This document shows, in pieces, positions 34,175 through 42,642 of a stretch of 64,000 nt of DNA. Position 1 is the first letter of the stretch. Every line of letters begins with the position of its first letter. Position numbers and translations under genes: made by a program. The DNA comes from Rhizobiales bacterium CCH3-A5 (GTDB taxonomy: Bacteria; Pseudomonadota; Alphaproteobacteria; Rhizobiales; Beijerinckiaceae): assembly GCA_001556025.1 (NCBI GenBank), contig LSIB01000156.1, positions 62,001-126,000 of the forward strand, written 5' to 3'. A model generated the notes under the pieces. It was not told the origin of the DNA and searched no databases. It was given only the letters and a program-made list of their open reading frames with translations.

Positions 34175-35056
34175 TCATGATCCGTCCCGAGCGGGGCCAT
34201 GCCGCCGCATCATGGCACGCATCGCACGGACGCTCGAGAAACCCGATTGCCGGGCGATCTCGTCGGTGGGCATGTCCTTGCGCTCCATCAGGCGCAGGGA
34301 GCGCTCGGCGCGCCGCTTCTGGATGAAGCGATAGGGGGAGTCCCCCATCTGGGCATGGAACTCGCGCACGAAATGGAACAGGCTCAGGCCGGCCACCGCC
34401 GACAGCTGCTTCAGCGACAGGTCGCGCTCGAGATTGCCTTCGATATAGGCCAGCACCCGCCTGATCTCGATCCGGCGATAGGTGGTCTTCTCGGTCTGCC
34501 GGGCGGCGCATCGCAGCAGGCTGCCGCCCAATTGCGACAGGGCGCTGTCGAGAAACAGGCGCGACGCGGCATCGTTGCGCGCCATCTCGATCCAGAGCGT
34601 CCGGCAAACCTGTTCGACGACGTTGTTTTTGAAGTAGCGCCCGATCAGAGGCCTCAGCGCCGCCTCCTCATCGGCGAAGAGTTCGTCGTCGAGATCGGTC
34701 AGCGTGCCGCCGGCCCAGGTCAGCACCAGCAGGCGCGTCGGCCCGGCGATCTCGTAACGCACCTCCGTGCCGGGAGGGACCAGCAGGAAATCGCCGCGCC
34801 CGCGCTGGCGCTGCTTCCAGCCGTCGCCATAGTCGAAGCGGGTCGGGCAGGCGGCCCTGAGGGGAAGGCCGAGCACCCAGTCGGATGATGCGATGTCGGT
34901 GAAGTCGTGCGGTTTCTGATCGACGATGAAAGCCTTGAAGCCGCTCCAGGCATGGGAGCGGTGCTCCTGCGGAAAGCGGGAATAGGCCGACGACCGGTAG
35001 AACTCTGCGAATGATCGGGGCTCACGGTACGATGTCATGCTGGGTTGCGGCTGCAT
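34175..35056 (-). CDS. AraC-family transcriptional regulator
   Basis: A 293-residue regulator. An N-terminal cupin-like sensing domain (RGDFLLVPPGTEVRYEIAGP) precedes a C-terminal double helix-turn-helix: RRVLAYIEGNLERDLSLKQL, AVAGLSLFHFVREFHAQMG and PTDEIARQSGFSSVRAMRA. The ATG at 35056 follows GGAAGGAGAG. It is in line with the Anbu gene 31 bp downstream and may control that gene or the divergent TPR gene; no binding site was recognised in the 246-bp gap. Confidence 0.88.
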   Translation of the reverse strand: MQPQPSMTSYREPRSFAEFYRSSAYSRFPQEHRSHAWSGFKAFIVDQKPHDFTDIASSDWVLGLPLRAACPTRFDYGDGWKQRQRGRGDFLLVPPGTEVRYEIAGPTRLLVLTWAGGTLTDLDDELFADEEAALRPLIGRYFKNNVVEQVCRTLWIEMARNDAASRLFLDSALSQLGGSLLRCAARQTEKTTYRRIEIRRVLAYIEGNLERDLSLKQLSAVAGLSLFHFVREFHAQMGDSPYRFIQKRRAERSLRLMERKDMPTDEIARQSGFSSVRAMRAMMRRHGPARDGS

Positions 35057-35302
35057 CGATCTCTCCTTCCCACCGATCATAGCGGCGCGCCCCGCGCGCA
35101 CAGAAGTGCTCCGCCGTCATCGGGCGCGATCTTGCTGGTCCGCCGTCCGCTTTCCCCGCAAGACTCCGACGTTGCGTCATCGAAAGATGATTTGCGTTCC
35201 GCTAGCCTCTCGCAAGTGCAAAAGGCCCGCGAGGAACGCAGACGTGATGTTTGGTGCCCCAGCCGTGTTCATTTCGGCGATTTCGCCGCGCGAGGGCGCG
35301 GC

Positions 35303-36652
35303 ATGATCGACATGTTCGGATCGGAACATGCGACCGCACACACCGTCGCGGTTGCGCAGTTCGCAACCGCGGTCAAGGCGCTCGCCAGCCATAGGCCCAA
35401 CGCTTTGATGCATCTCGAAGCCGCGCTGAACGCCGATCCGGGACTGACCGCCGCCCATGCGCTGTCAGGCCTCGCCGATGTCATTCTGGCGAGCGAGGAC
35501 CATATCGCCAGCGCCCGGGTCAAGCTCGGCCGCGGCCGCGCGACGCTCAAGGCAAGGGACGGGGGGACGGGCTTCGAGCGGGCGCTGGTCACCGCGCTCG
35601 ACCATGCCGTCGAAGGGCGGCTGCGGGCGGCGGGCGACAGTCTCGACGACTACCTGTACGGCGACCCCAATGCCTTCGTGGCGGCCAAGCTCTCGCATGC
35701 GTTCCGGTTCATGATCGGCGATGCCGACGGCATGGTCAGCCTGACCGCCCGCCTGAGCGCCGACTGCGATCCGGGCCATCCCGGCTACGGCTATCTTCTC
35801 GGCTGCCATGCCTTCGGGCTGGAGGAGGTCGGACGGCTGCACGAGGCCGAAAGAGTGGGCCGGCGGGCGCTCGACCTCTGTCCCGACGACGCCTGGGGCC
35901 TGCATGCAGTGGCCCATGTCTACGAGATGCGCGGCCAGACCGCCGACGGCATCGCGTGGCTCGAGGGCAACCGTCCCGTCTGGTCGCAATGCAACAACTT
36001 CTCGCGGCACGTCGCCTGGCATCTGGCGCTGTTCGCGCTCGAAGCGGGCGACCACGGCTCGGTGCTGGCGATCTACGACAGGGACATCGCCGACGACCTC
36101 TCCGGCGATTTTCGCGATTTCGCCAATGCGGCGTCGATCCTCTGGCGGCTGCGGCAGCTCGGCGTCGACCCCGGCCCCGGCCGCTGGGACAGGCTCGCCG
36201 ACGTCGCGGCCGCTCATGCCCGGAGCGCGACGCTCGTCTTCGCGCAGCTCCATGTCCTGATCGCGCAGATCGCGGCCGGACGGCTCGACGAAGCCTCGGA
36301 TATGGCCGAACTCATCCACGACAAGAGCCGCGCGACGACCGATCAGGCGAATGTCGCGCGCAATGTCGGCTCGGAACTGGCGCATGCCCTGCTGCAGTCG
36401 GCGATCAGCGGCGGTCAGCAGGCGCCGGTCGGCTTTCTGGCGCGTCGCCTGCATCGCCTCGGCGGCAGCCACGCCCAGCGCGACGTCTTTCTGAGGTCGC
36501 TGGCGCTGATTGCGCGCGACGCCGGCGACACCGCCGGGCTGCGGCAGGTTCTGGCGGTGCGGCGGCGCAACAAGGCTGACGACAGCTTCGTGGCGAACCT
36601 CCCCGCCTTGACGACGACGAGCCCCGTCCAGCTCGCCGCACGAACGAACTGA
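35303..36652 (+). CDS. TTC38-like tetratricopeptide-repeat protein
   Basis: A 449-residue soluble helical-repeat protein. WGLHAVAHVYEMRGQTADGIAWLE, followed by FSRHVAWHLALFALEAGDHG and VLAIYDRDIADD, matches the pattern of the TTC38 family, best known from animals but widespread in bacteria. No signal peptide or catalytic motif is visible; its biochemical role is unknown. The ATG at 35303 was chosen at the start of conserved similarity. The small membrane-protein gene follows after 12 bp, so the two may be co-transcribed. Confidence 0.75.
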   Translation: MIDMFGSEHATAHTVAVAQFATAVKALASHRPNALMHLEAALNADPGLTAAHALSGLADVILASEDHIASARVKLGRGRATLKARDGGTGFERALVTALDHAVEGRLRAAGDSLDDYLYGDPNAFVAAKLSHAFRFMIGDADGMVSLTARLSADCDPGHPGYGYLLGCHAFGLEEVGRLHEAERVGRRALDLCPDDAWGLHAVAHVYEMRGQTADGIAWLEGNRPVWSQCNNFSRHVAWHLALFALEAGDHGSVLAIYDRDIADDLSGDFRDFANAASILWRLRQLGVDPGPGRWDRLADVAAAHARSATLVFAQLHVLIAQIAAGRLDEASDMAELIHDKSRATTDQANVARNVGSELAHALLQSAISGGQQAPVGFLARRLHRLGGSHAQRDVFLRSLALIARDAGDTAGLRQVLAVRRRNKADDSFVANLPALTTTSPVQLAARTN

Positions 36653-36664
36653 CGGAGAACGACG

Positions 36665-37300
36665 ATGACAATGACGGCCGAAGCCAAACCCGCCATTCCC
36701 GCTATGCGAACCCTGATGCATCTGTTCGCAGGCGGCCTGGCGGGTCTGCTCATCTGGGAGGTCTGGGCCCGTGTCCTGACCAAGGCCGTGCTGGGCTATC
36801 CGCTGGAGCCCGCAGGCCTGATCGACGCCATCGCCCAGCATCGCTTCGGTCTGTCGGTGCCGTATCTGGTCCGGGAGGCGCTGCATTACGGGGTCGGCAT
36901 CGTCGGCTATCCCGTCGCCTATTTCGTCATCTCGCGCCTCATTCCGCGCTGGCCGGTCGTGCTCGACGCGATCGTCTTCGTGACCTTCAGCGCGGGCGTC
37001 GCCGCCCTGATCGCGGCAGGCAAGTTCGCGCCAATCCATTTCATCTTCTGGACGGCGGCGGTCGGACTGATCGCGACGCGCTGGATCAACCGGGACGCAC
37101 TGATCGCCGACGCCATCACCTGGGGCAATTTCACCTGGTTCAACGCGCTGGGCCTGATGGCCCCGGTCGGCGGGCTGTCGTTCTACCTGCTCGGGGAGGG
37201 CGGCGAGCTCTCCTATATGAGCTTCGTCGGCCATGTCATCTACGGCGCGATCGCCGTCTGGCTCTTCGAGCGCCTCGAGGCGCGCGGGCCGGGACGATGA
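36665..37300 (+). CDS. Predicted membrane protein
   Basis: A 211-residue protein with about five predicted membrane helices (for example LMHLFAGGLAGLLIWEVW, VLDAIVFVTFSAGVAALIA and SFVGHVIYGAIAVWLFE). I do not recognise its family. GGAG precedes the ATG. It lies between the TTC38-like gene and the patatin gene on the same strand, with short gaps, and heads a run of membrane-associated genes to 40966. Confidence 0.75.
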   Translation: MTMTAEAKPAIPAMRTLMHLFAGGLAGLLIWEVWARVLTKAVLGYPLEPAGLIDAIAQHRFGLSVPYLVREALHYGVGIVGYPVAYFVISRLIPRWPVVLDAIVFVTFSAGVAALIAAGKFAPIHFIFWTAAVGLIATRWINRDALIADAITWGNFTWFNALGLMAPVGGLSFYLLGEGGELSYMSFVGHVIYGAIAVWLFERLEARGPGR

Positions 37301-37358
37301 GCGGCCACACCGCGATCTTCAGCATCACCCGCGGCATCGTCACCGGAGACCCATCGTC

Positions 37359-38528
37359 ATGACGCAAGGGGTGCGGACCAGACCGGCGGATTTCGACAAG
37401 AAGCTCGGGCTCGTGCTTCAGGGCGGCGGCGCGCTCGGGAGCTACCAGGCCGGCGTCTACGAGGCGCTGGCCGAGGCGGACTACCATCCCGACTGGGTCG
37501 CGGGCATCTCGATCGGGGCGATCAACGCGGCCATCATCGCGGGCAACGCGCCCTCCGAGCGGATCGGCCGGCTGCGCGGCTTCTGGGAAGCGATCACCGC
37601 GCCTGCGACCAGCTTTCCGTTCCTGCCGTTTTCTGCGGCCGCAAGTCGGCGCTGGCATGCGGCCAGCGCGCTGATGTTCGGGCAGTCGGGCTTCTTCGCC
37701 CCAAGGCCGCCGAGCGACTGGTTCGGTTCGCCCGTCAGCTTCTACGACACGAGGGCGCTGCGGAGCACACTGGAAGCCTTCATCGACTTCGATCGGCTCA
37801 ATTCCGGCGAAACCCGCTTCAGCGTCGGCGCGGCCAATGTCCGCAGCGGCGATTTCGCCTATTTCGACAGCCGAGAGATCAGGATCAGACCGGAGCACGT
37901 CATGGCGAGCGGGGCGCTGCCGCCGGGTTTCCCGCCGGTCGAGATCGACGGCGAGCACTACTGGGACGGCGGCCTCGTCTCCAACACGCCGCTGCAATAT
38001 GTGCTCGACTATGTGCCGCGGCGCAGCCGGCTGACCTTTCAGGTCGACGTCTTCAATGCGGAAGGCCCGCTCCCGGTCGATCTGGAGAGTGCGATGGAGC
38101 GCGAGAAGGACATCCGCTACTCCAGCCGGACGCGCACCGCGACCGACATGGCGCGCGTCATCCATGACGTTCGCCACAACATCAACAGCCTGATCGATCT
38201 GCTGCCCGAGGACTTGCGCGCGACCAAGGAGGCGCAGTTCCTCTACGAGTTCGGCTGCGTCACCCGGATGGACATCGTCAGGCTGAGCTATCGCCCGTCC
38301 GAGCCGCAGGGCCAATCGAAGGACTACGAGTTCAGCGCCGAGACCATGGCGGCGCGCTGGGCGCAGGGGCTGCTGGATGCGCGCGCGGCGCTGTCGGAAA
38401 GTCCCTGGCTCACGCCGATGCCGGACGAGCTCGGCGCGCGGGTGTTCGACGGCGGCTGGGCGACCAATGGTCCGACGCAGACCAGCCTGCTGGCGCAGAG
38501 CCGGCCCGCCATGACTGACGCGGGTTGA
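37359..38528 (+). CDS. Patatin-like phospholipase family protein
   Basis: A 389-residue predicted acyl hydrolase with a Ser-Asp dyad. Visible motifs are the oxyanion loop VLQGGGALGSYQAGVYEAL, the nucleophile elbow GISIGA and the catalytic Asp in YWDGGLVSNTPLQ. The C-terminal part (about 260-380) matches the extension common in bacterial members linked to poly-hydroxybutyrate metabolism. The ATG at 37359 follows CCGGAG. No signal peptide, so it is probably cytosolic or membrane-peripheral. Confidence 0.9.
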   Translation: MTQGVRTRPADFDKKLGLVLQGGGALGSYQAGVYEALAEADYHPDWVAGISIGAINAAIIAGNAPSERIGRLRGFWEAITAPATSFPFLPFSAAASRRWHAASALMFGQSGFFAPRPPSDWFGSPVSFYDTRALRSTLEAFIDFDRLNSGETRFSVGAANVRSGDFAYFDSREIRIRPEHVMASGALPPGFPPVEIDGEHYWDGGLVSNTPLQYVLDYVPRRSRLTFQVDVFNAEGPLPVDLESAMEREKDIRYSSRTRTATDMARVIHDVRHNINSLIDLLPEDLRATKEAQFLYEFGCVTRMDIVRLSYRPSEPQGQSKDYEFSAETMAARWAQGLLDARAALSESPWLTPMPDELGARVFDGGWATNGPTQTSLLAQSRPAMTDAG

Positions 38529-38536
38529 GGCAGCCG

Positions 38537-38914
38537 ATGACGGGAGCCGCCATCACCGTCATGCTGGGTCAGGCCTGGCTTGTCGCCGGCCTTGGCGTGG
38601 GCGTGGCCTTCCTGCTGTTCGGGCTCGACAGGGTCGATGCATCGGCGCGCGGAGCTTATGGCTTCAGGCCGTTGCTGCTGCCGGGGCTCGTCCTGCTCTG
38701 GCCGCTGGTGATCTGGCGCTGGCTGGAGGCTCAGCCGGCCGACCTGCAGCCCTCGCTGAAGCGTCGCCACAAGCGCGCCCATGCAGCGATCTGGAGCGGG
38801 CTCGCACTGGGGCTGAGCCTGATCCTTGGCACAGGTCTGATGCTGCGGCAGCATGACGTTCCCGCATCCTCCTCGGTGCGGATCGGCCCGGCGCCGTCGG
38901 ATGCCGACGAATGA
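38537..38914 (+). CDS. Small two-helix membrane protein
   Basis: A 125-residue protein with three hydrophobic stretches (WLVAGLGVGVAFLLFGLD, LLLPGLVLLWPLVIWRWLE and AIWSGLALGLSLILGTGLML). Family unknown. It overlaps the start of the ferric-reductase/Rieske gene by 4 bp (ATGA) and so is probably a subunit or assembly partner of that redox protein. Confidence 0.7.
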   Translation: MTGAAITVMLGQAWLVAGLGVGVAFLLFGLDRVDASARGAYGFRPLLLPGLVLLWPLVIWRWLEAQPADLQPSLKRRHKRAHAAIWSGLALGLSLILGTGLMLRQHDVPASSSVRIGPAPSDADE

Positions 38915-39972
38915 GCGTCACCTATCGCCCCGTCGGCTGGACGCGCAGCAAGATCGTCTACGACGCGGTTCTGCTCGCGGGAGTCGCCCTTTATCTGATC
39001 GCCTTCATCCGGTTTGCGCCGCGCACGCGCCTGCCCGGCACCCTGCTCGACGACCAGTCTCTGGCGATCCGCGCCTATGGCACCTGCGCCTTTCTGCTGT
39101 TGACGCTGGTGCTGATGATCGGCCCGCTCGCCCGGCTCGACGCCCGCTTCCTGCCGCTGCTCTACAACCGCCGGCATTTCGGCGTGATCACCTGCATCGT
39201 CGCCGCCAGTCACCTGATCGCGGTCTTCGACTGGTACTACGCCTACAGCCCGCTTTCGCCCTGGGTGGCGCTGTTCGCCACCGATGCGGCCTATGGCGAT
39301 CTGCGCGGCTTCCCCTTCATTCCGTTGGGTCTGGCGGCCTTCCTGATCCTGCTCGCACTGGCTGCGACTAGCCATGATTTCTGGCTGAATTTTCTGACGC
39401 CGCCGGTGTGGAAATCGCTCCACATGTCGATTTACGCGGCTTATGGGCTGGCAGTGGGCCATGTCGCCTTGGGCGCGCTGCAGGATGCGCGCAATGCCGG
39501 CCTGCCGGCGCTCGTCATCGGTAGCAGCGGCATGCTGCTAAGCTTGCATCTGGCTGCCGCATGGCGGGAGCGCCGGCGCGACCGGCCAGCGCCGGCCTCG
39601 GCTGCGGAACCAGACTGGATCGTCGCCGGCACGGTCGGGGACGTTCCGGCCGGGCGCGGCCTTATCGTTCCGCTCGCTGACGGCTCCTCGGTCGCGATCT
39701 TCCGCGAGGACGACGCGCTCTCGGCGATCAGCAATCTCTGCGCCCATCAGAACGGCCCGCTCGGCGAGGGCCGGCTGCGCGATGGCTGCGTCGTTTGTCC
39801 CTGGCACGGCTACGAATACCGCCTGCGCGACGGCTGCGCGCCGGCCCCCTTCACCGAGCGCGTCGCGACCTACCAGATCAGGCTCGACGGCCGCACGATC
39901 CTGCTCGATCCGCGCCCGAACCCGCTCGGGACGGCGACGCAACCGCTTGCCATTCCCCGGGAGACGCCGTGA
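38911..39972 (+). CDS. Ferric-reductase-like membrane domain fused to a Rieske [2Fe-2S] domain
   Basis: A 353-residue protein. Residues about 15-225 are a haem-b-type ferric-reductase/MsrQ-like bundle with paired histidines (NRRHFGVITCIVAASHLIAVF and WKSLHMSIYAAYGLAVGHVAL). Residues about 235-340 are a Rieske domain with the cluster ligands in NLCAHQNGPLGEG and CVVCPWHGYEYRL. The fusion implies electron flow between membrane haem and an iron-sulfur centre. Both neighbours overlap it by a few bases, so it is the core of a four-gene coupled set (38537-40966). Its electron donor and acceptor are unknown. Confidence 0.85.
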   Translation: MSVTYRPVGWTRSKIVYDAVLLAGVALYLIAFIRFAPRTRLPGTLLDDQSLAIRAYGTCAFLLLTLVLMIGPLARLDARFLPLLYNRRHFGVITCIVAASHLIAVFDWYYAYSPLSPWVALFATDAAYGDLRGFPFIPLGLAAFLILLALAATSHDFWLNFLTPPVWKSLHMSIYAAYGLAVGHVALGALQDARNAGLPALVIGSSGMLLSLHLAAAWRERRRDRPAPASAAEPDWIVAGTVGDVPAGRGLIVPLADGSSVAIFREDDALSAISNLCAHQNGPLGEGRLRDGCVVCPWHGYEYRLRDGCAPAPFTERVATYQIRLDGRTILLDPRPNPLGTATQPLAIPRETP

Positions 39973-40763
39973 TGCGCGAGACCGGACAGGACGAGTTCTT
40001 CATCGGCTGGAGCGGCAAGACCGGCCCGCGCCTTGCCCGGTTTCTCGCACTGGTCGCGGTGCTCTGCGTCGCCGGCATGGCGCTGATCGGCTTCGGGCTC
40101 GGAAATCAGACCGACGATCCGGCCGCCGGGCTGCTCCGGCTCGGAGAGCGCGACGCCGCAGGCGGGTCGGTGCGGCCCGATGACTGGGGCGGCGAGCAGA
40201 TCCTGCGCGGTCATCTCTCGCGGATCGGCTATCCGGTGCTGCACCTTCCGCCCAGCGCGACCCATCCGCGCGGGCACGTGATGCTGCTCTCGGGCGACGG
40301 CAAGCGCGCGCCCGAATGGTCGGGCAAGGCCGGGCCAGTCGAACTGCGCGGCAGCGTGCTGCGTCGCGGTGCGATCGAGATGCTGGTCGTCGACGGGCCG
40401 GCCAGACCGCTCGACGACGCCACGGGCCTGTCGCCCGCCGGTCGCGAGCCGCTCGGGCGCTGGCGCATCGCGGGCGAGATCTGCGACGGCAAATGCTATG
40501 CGGGCGCGATGCGCCCTGGCTCGGGCGTTGCGCACAGGGCCTGCGCCAATCTGTGCCTGATCGGGGACCTGCCGGCGATCCTGGTGACGAAGGACCCGGT
40601 CGCCGGCAGCCATTATCTGTTGCTGGCCAGCCCCGATGGCGGCGCACCGCCCGCCCTGATCCGGGATGCGGTCGCCATCCCGGTCGAACTCGAGGGCGAG
40701 GTCGAGCGGATCGGCAACGTGCTCGTGCTGCGTCTCGACGCGCAGCGGATCAGGCGGCTGTGA
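39972..40763 (+). CDS. Membrane-anchored protein with conserved Cys/His motif, partner of the Rieske protein
   Basis: A 263-residue protein with one N-terminal membrane helix (ARFLALVAVLCVAGMALIGFG) and an outside domain. Near the C-terminus is GEICDGKCYAGAMRPGSG followed by AHRACANLCLIGDLP: four cysteines and a histidine arranged like a metal or disulfide redox site. I know related motifs only from uncharacterised proteins beside membrane redox enzymes. The start overlaps the previous stop (TGATG), and the next gene also starts within its stop. Confidence 0.7.
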   Translation: MRETGQDEFFIGWSGKTGPRLARFLALVAVLCVAGMALIGFGLGNQTDDPAAGLLRLGERDAAGGSVRPDDWGGEQILRGHLSRIGYPVLHLPPSATHPRGHVMLLSGDGKRAPEWSGKAGPVELRGSVLRRGAIEMLVVDGPARPLDDATGLSPAGREPLGRWRIAGEICDGKCYAGAMRPGSGVAHRACANLCLIGDLPAILVTKDPVAGSHYLLLASPDGGAPPALIRDAVAIPVELEGEVERIGNVLVLRLDAQRIRRL

Positions 40764-40966
40764 TGGCGCGGCCGGCCCGCATGGCGGCGACGCTTCTCGC
40801 CTGCGCCCTGGCCTATGGCGTCTTCGTCCAGACCGCGCCCGTCGCCGCCATGATCGGCCTTGGCGAACTGCAATTGCTGGTCAGGCTCGGCCTGACCCTC
40901 GTCGCGCTTGGGCTGGCCGATGCGCTCGCCGGCAGACTTCTCGCCCGCTTTGCTCCCCATCCCTGA
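40763..40966 (+). CDS. Small two-helix membrane protein
   Basis: A 67-residue protein made of two hydrophobic helices (MAATLLACALAYGVFVQTA and LLVRLGLTLVALGLADALAG). It overlaps the stop of the previous gene (TGATG), so it is translationally coupled to the redox cluster. Its size and coupling suggest a small structural subunit. No family recognised. Confidence 0.65.
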   Translation: MARPARMAATLLACALAYGVFVQTAPVAAMIGLGELQLLVRLGLTLVALGLADALAGRLLARFAPHP

Positions 40967-40990
40967 CACAAGACAGCGAATGGACCCTCC

Positions 40991-41701
40991 ATGACCGATA
41001 CATCTCCCATCGTGATCGTCACCGGCGCGGCCGGCAATGTCGGCCGCGCCCTGCTGACGACGCTGGCCGGGCGCGGCGACCGCATCATCGCGGTCGACCG
41101 CCAGGCGTCCGCGATGGACGACATCCTGAAGCCCTTCGGCGGCAAGGACCGCCATCTCGTCCTGGCCGACCTCGACCTGTTCGATCCGGCGGCCTGCGAC
41201 CGGGCGGTTCAAGCAGGCCTCGCACGTTACGGCCGCATCGACGGCGTCGCCCATACGGTCGGCGGCTTCGCCTCGGCGGGCGCGAGTGAGGGCGGGCCGG
41301 AGCTCTGGGAGCAGATGTACCGGCTCAATGTGCTGACGACGCTCAACATGTTCCGTGCCGCGCTGACACCGATGCAGGCTGCCGGGCGCGGCAGTCTCGT
41401 CGCCATCGGAGCCGGCGCAGCGATCAAGGCCCCTTCCGGCCTCTCGGCCTATGCGGCGGCCAAAAGCGCGGTCCACCGACTCGTCGAAAGCTTTGCCGAC
41501 GAAATGAAAGCGGTCGGCGTCCGCGTCAACGCCATCCTGCCGAGCATCATCGACACGCCGCAGAACCGCGCCGCCATGCCGGACGCCGATCACAAGGCCT
41601 GGGTACAGCCGCGCGAGATCGCCGACGCCATCGCCTTCCTGCTGGCGGAGGACGCCAGCGGCGTCACTGGGGCCTTCATCCCGGTCTCGGGCCGGGTTTG
41701 A
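40991..41701 (+). CDS. SDR family oxidoreductase
   Basis: A 236-residue short-chain dehydrogenase with TGAAGNVG cofactor motif, catalytic Tyr-x-x-x-Lys in LSAYAAAKSAVHRLV and the C-terminal GVTGAFIPVSGRV. The usual catalytic-Ser region reads VAIGAGAAIKAPSG, where Ser is not obvious. It lies 24 bp after the membrane redox cluster and converges with the chlorite-dismutase-like gene. Substrate unknown. Confidence 0.85.
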   Translation: MTDTSPIVIVTGAAGNVGRALLTTLAGRGDRIIAVDRQASAMDDILKPFGGKDRHLVLADLDLFDPAACDRAVQAGLARYGRIDGVAHTVGGFASAGASEGGPELWEQMYRLNVLTTLNMFRAALTPMQAAGRGSLVAIGAGAAIKAPSGLSAYAAAKSAVHRLVESFADEMKAVGVRVNAILPSIIDTPQNRAAMPDADHKAWVQPREIADAIAFLLAEDASGVTGAFIPVSGRV

Positions 41702-41712
41702 CCGTCGGCTGC

Positions 41713-42270
41713 TCAGGCGAGATGGTCCCGTTCGAGCCGCACATCGACCTCGCGCTCGACAAAATCCCATTCGCGAGTGGCGCGCAGCCGCGCCAGCAGG
41801 TCGTCGAAGGCCGGCTCGTGCTCGGGCGCGAATTCGAACCAGGTCAGAAAGTCGAACGGCTCGCCGAGATCGCGGCTGTGATGCAGCCGCCGTGCGATCG
41901 CAGGGAGATAGTCGAGGCCGATGCGGGTGTGCTGCGAGGTCTCCTCGAAGATCGCACGCCGCTCGTCCTGAGCCAGCTCCCACCAGGCCGCCGATTTGCG
42001 GATCGGGATCAGGACCGCGCGGCTCGCCTGCGGCCGCTGCAATGGCTCCTGACGCTGCCGCAGGCTCGCGACCTCAATGCGCGTCGCATAGCGCACATTG
42101 CTGACGGTTCCGAGAAGTCGCCAGCCTGGCTTCTGCTCGCCGCCGCCAATCTCGTAGGGACGCACGGCCAGCCTCGGCGCGGGGTCGAGGCTCTCGCCGA
42201 GACAGCCGGCGATCGAGCGGATACGCCATTCTCCGCTCGTGCCGCCAATGAAGGCATAGGTCGAATTCAT
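41713..42270 (-). CDS. Chlorite-dismutase-family protein
   Basis: A 185-residue protein of the short (dimeric) chlorite-dismutase-like group. The C-terminal half has the family pattern AVLIPIRKSAAWWELAQDER, SQHTRIGLDYLPAIARRLHH and GEPFDFLTWFEFAPEH. Such proteins bind haem, but many do not break down chlorite; I could not place the distal arginine with confidence, so the activity is left open. The start at 42270 was chosen because the conserved part begins there; the frame is open 61 codons further but without similarity. Confidence 0.75.
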   Translation of the reverse strand: MNSTYAFIGGTSGEWRIRSIAGCLGESLDPAPRLAVRPYEIGGGEQKPGWRLLGTVSNVRYATRIEVASLRQRQEPLQRPQASRAVLIPIRKSAAWWELAQDERRAIFEETSQHTRIGLDYLPAIARRLHHSRDLGEPFDFLTWFEFAPEHEPAFDDLLARLRATREWDFVEREVDVRLERDHLA

Positions 42271-42402
42271 GGCGGTCTCGTTCTTGCTGGGCGGGATGAC
42301 TTGCCCGATCGAGGCAAGTCGCATGCCGCCGGCCACGGGTGGGGATGCAGATCGGCCGCTCCGGCGCGACGCGCCGCGGGGCGATGACAGGGACGGTGAC
42401 GG

Positions 42403-42633
42403 ATGCTTGGGATTCCAAGGCGCTACAGCCACTATGTCTTCGGAATCCTGCAATCGGGGCTGACCTCGGCAATCGCGGCCGGCATCGCACTGTTTCCGGG
42501 CGATGGCAGCCCCGGCCTGCCATTGCGCTGGCTCGCGTCCTGGCTTCTCGCCTGGTGCGTGATGCTGCCGGTCGTGATCTTCGCCGCGCCCTTCATCCGG
42601 CGGCTGGCGGTGGCCTTGACCCGGGAGGACTGA
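42403..42633 (+). CDS. DUF2798-type small membrane protein
   Basis: A 76-residue protein with two membrane helices. The pattern RRYSHYVFGILQSGLTSAIA, then WLASWLLAWCVMLPVVIFAAPFIRR, fits the DUF2798 family. Function unknown. It is divergent from the chlorite-dismutase-like gene (133-bp gap) and convergent with the PPOX-fold gene. Confidence 0.75.
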   Translation: MLGIPRRYSHYVFGILQSGLTSAIAAGIALFPGDGSPGLPLRWLASWLLAWCVMLPVVIFAAPFIRRLAVALTRED

Positions 42634-42642
42634 GCCAGGGCC

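Noticed and set aside
41713..42270. Functional chlorite dismutase
   Set aside because: Only family membership can be supported; key haem-pocket residues could not be placed with confidence and there is no perchlorate or chlorite gene context.
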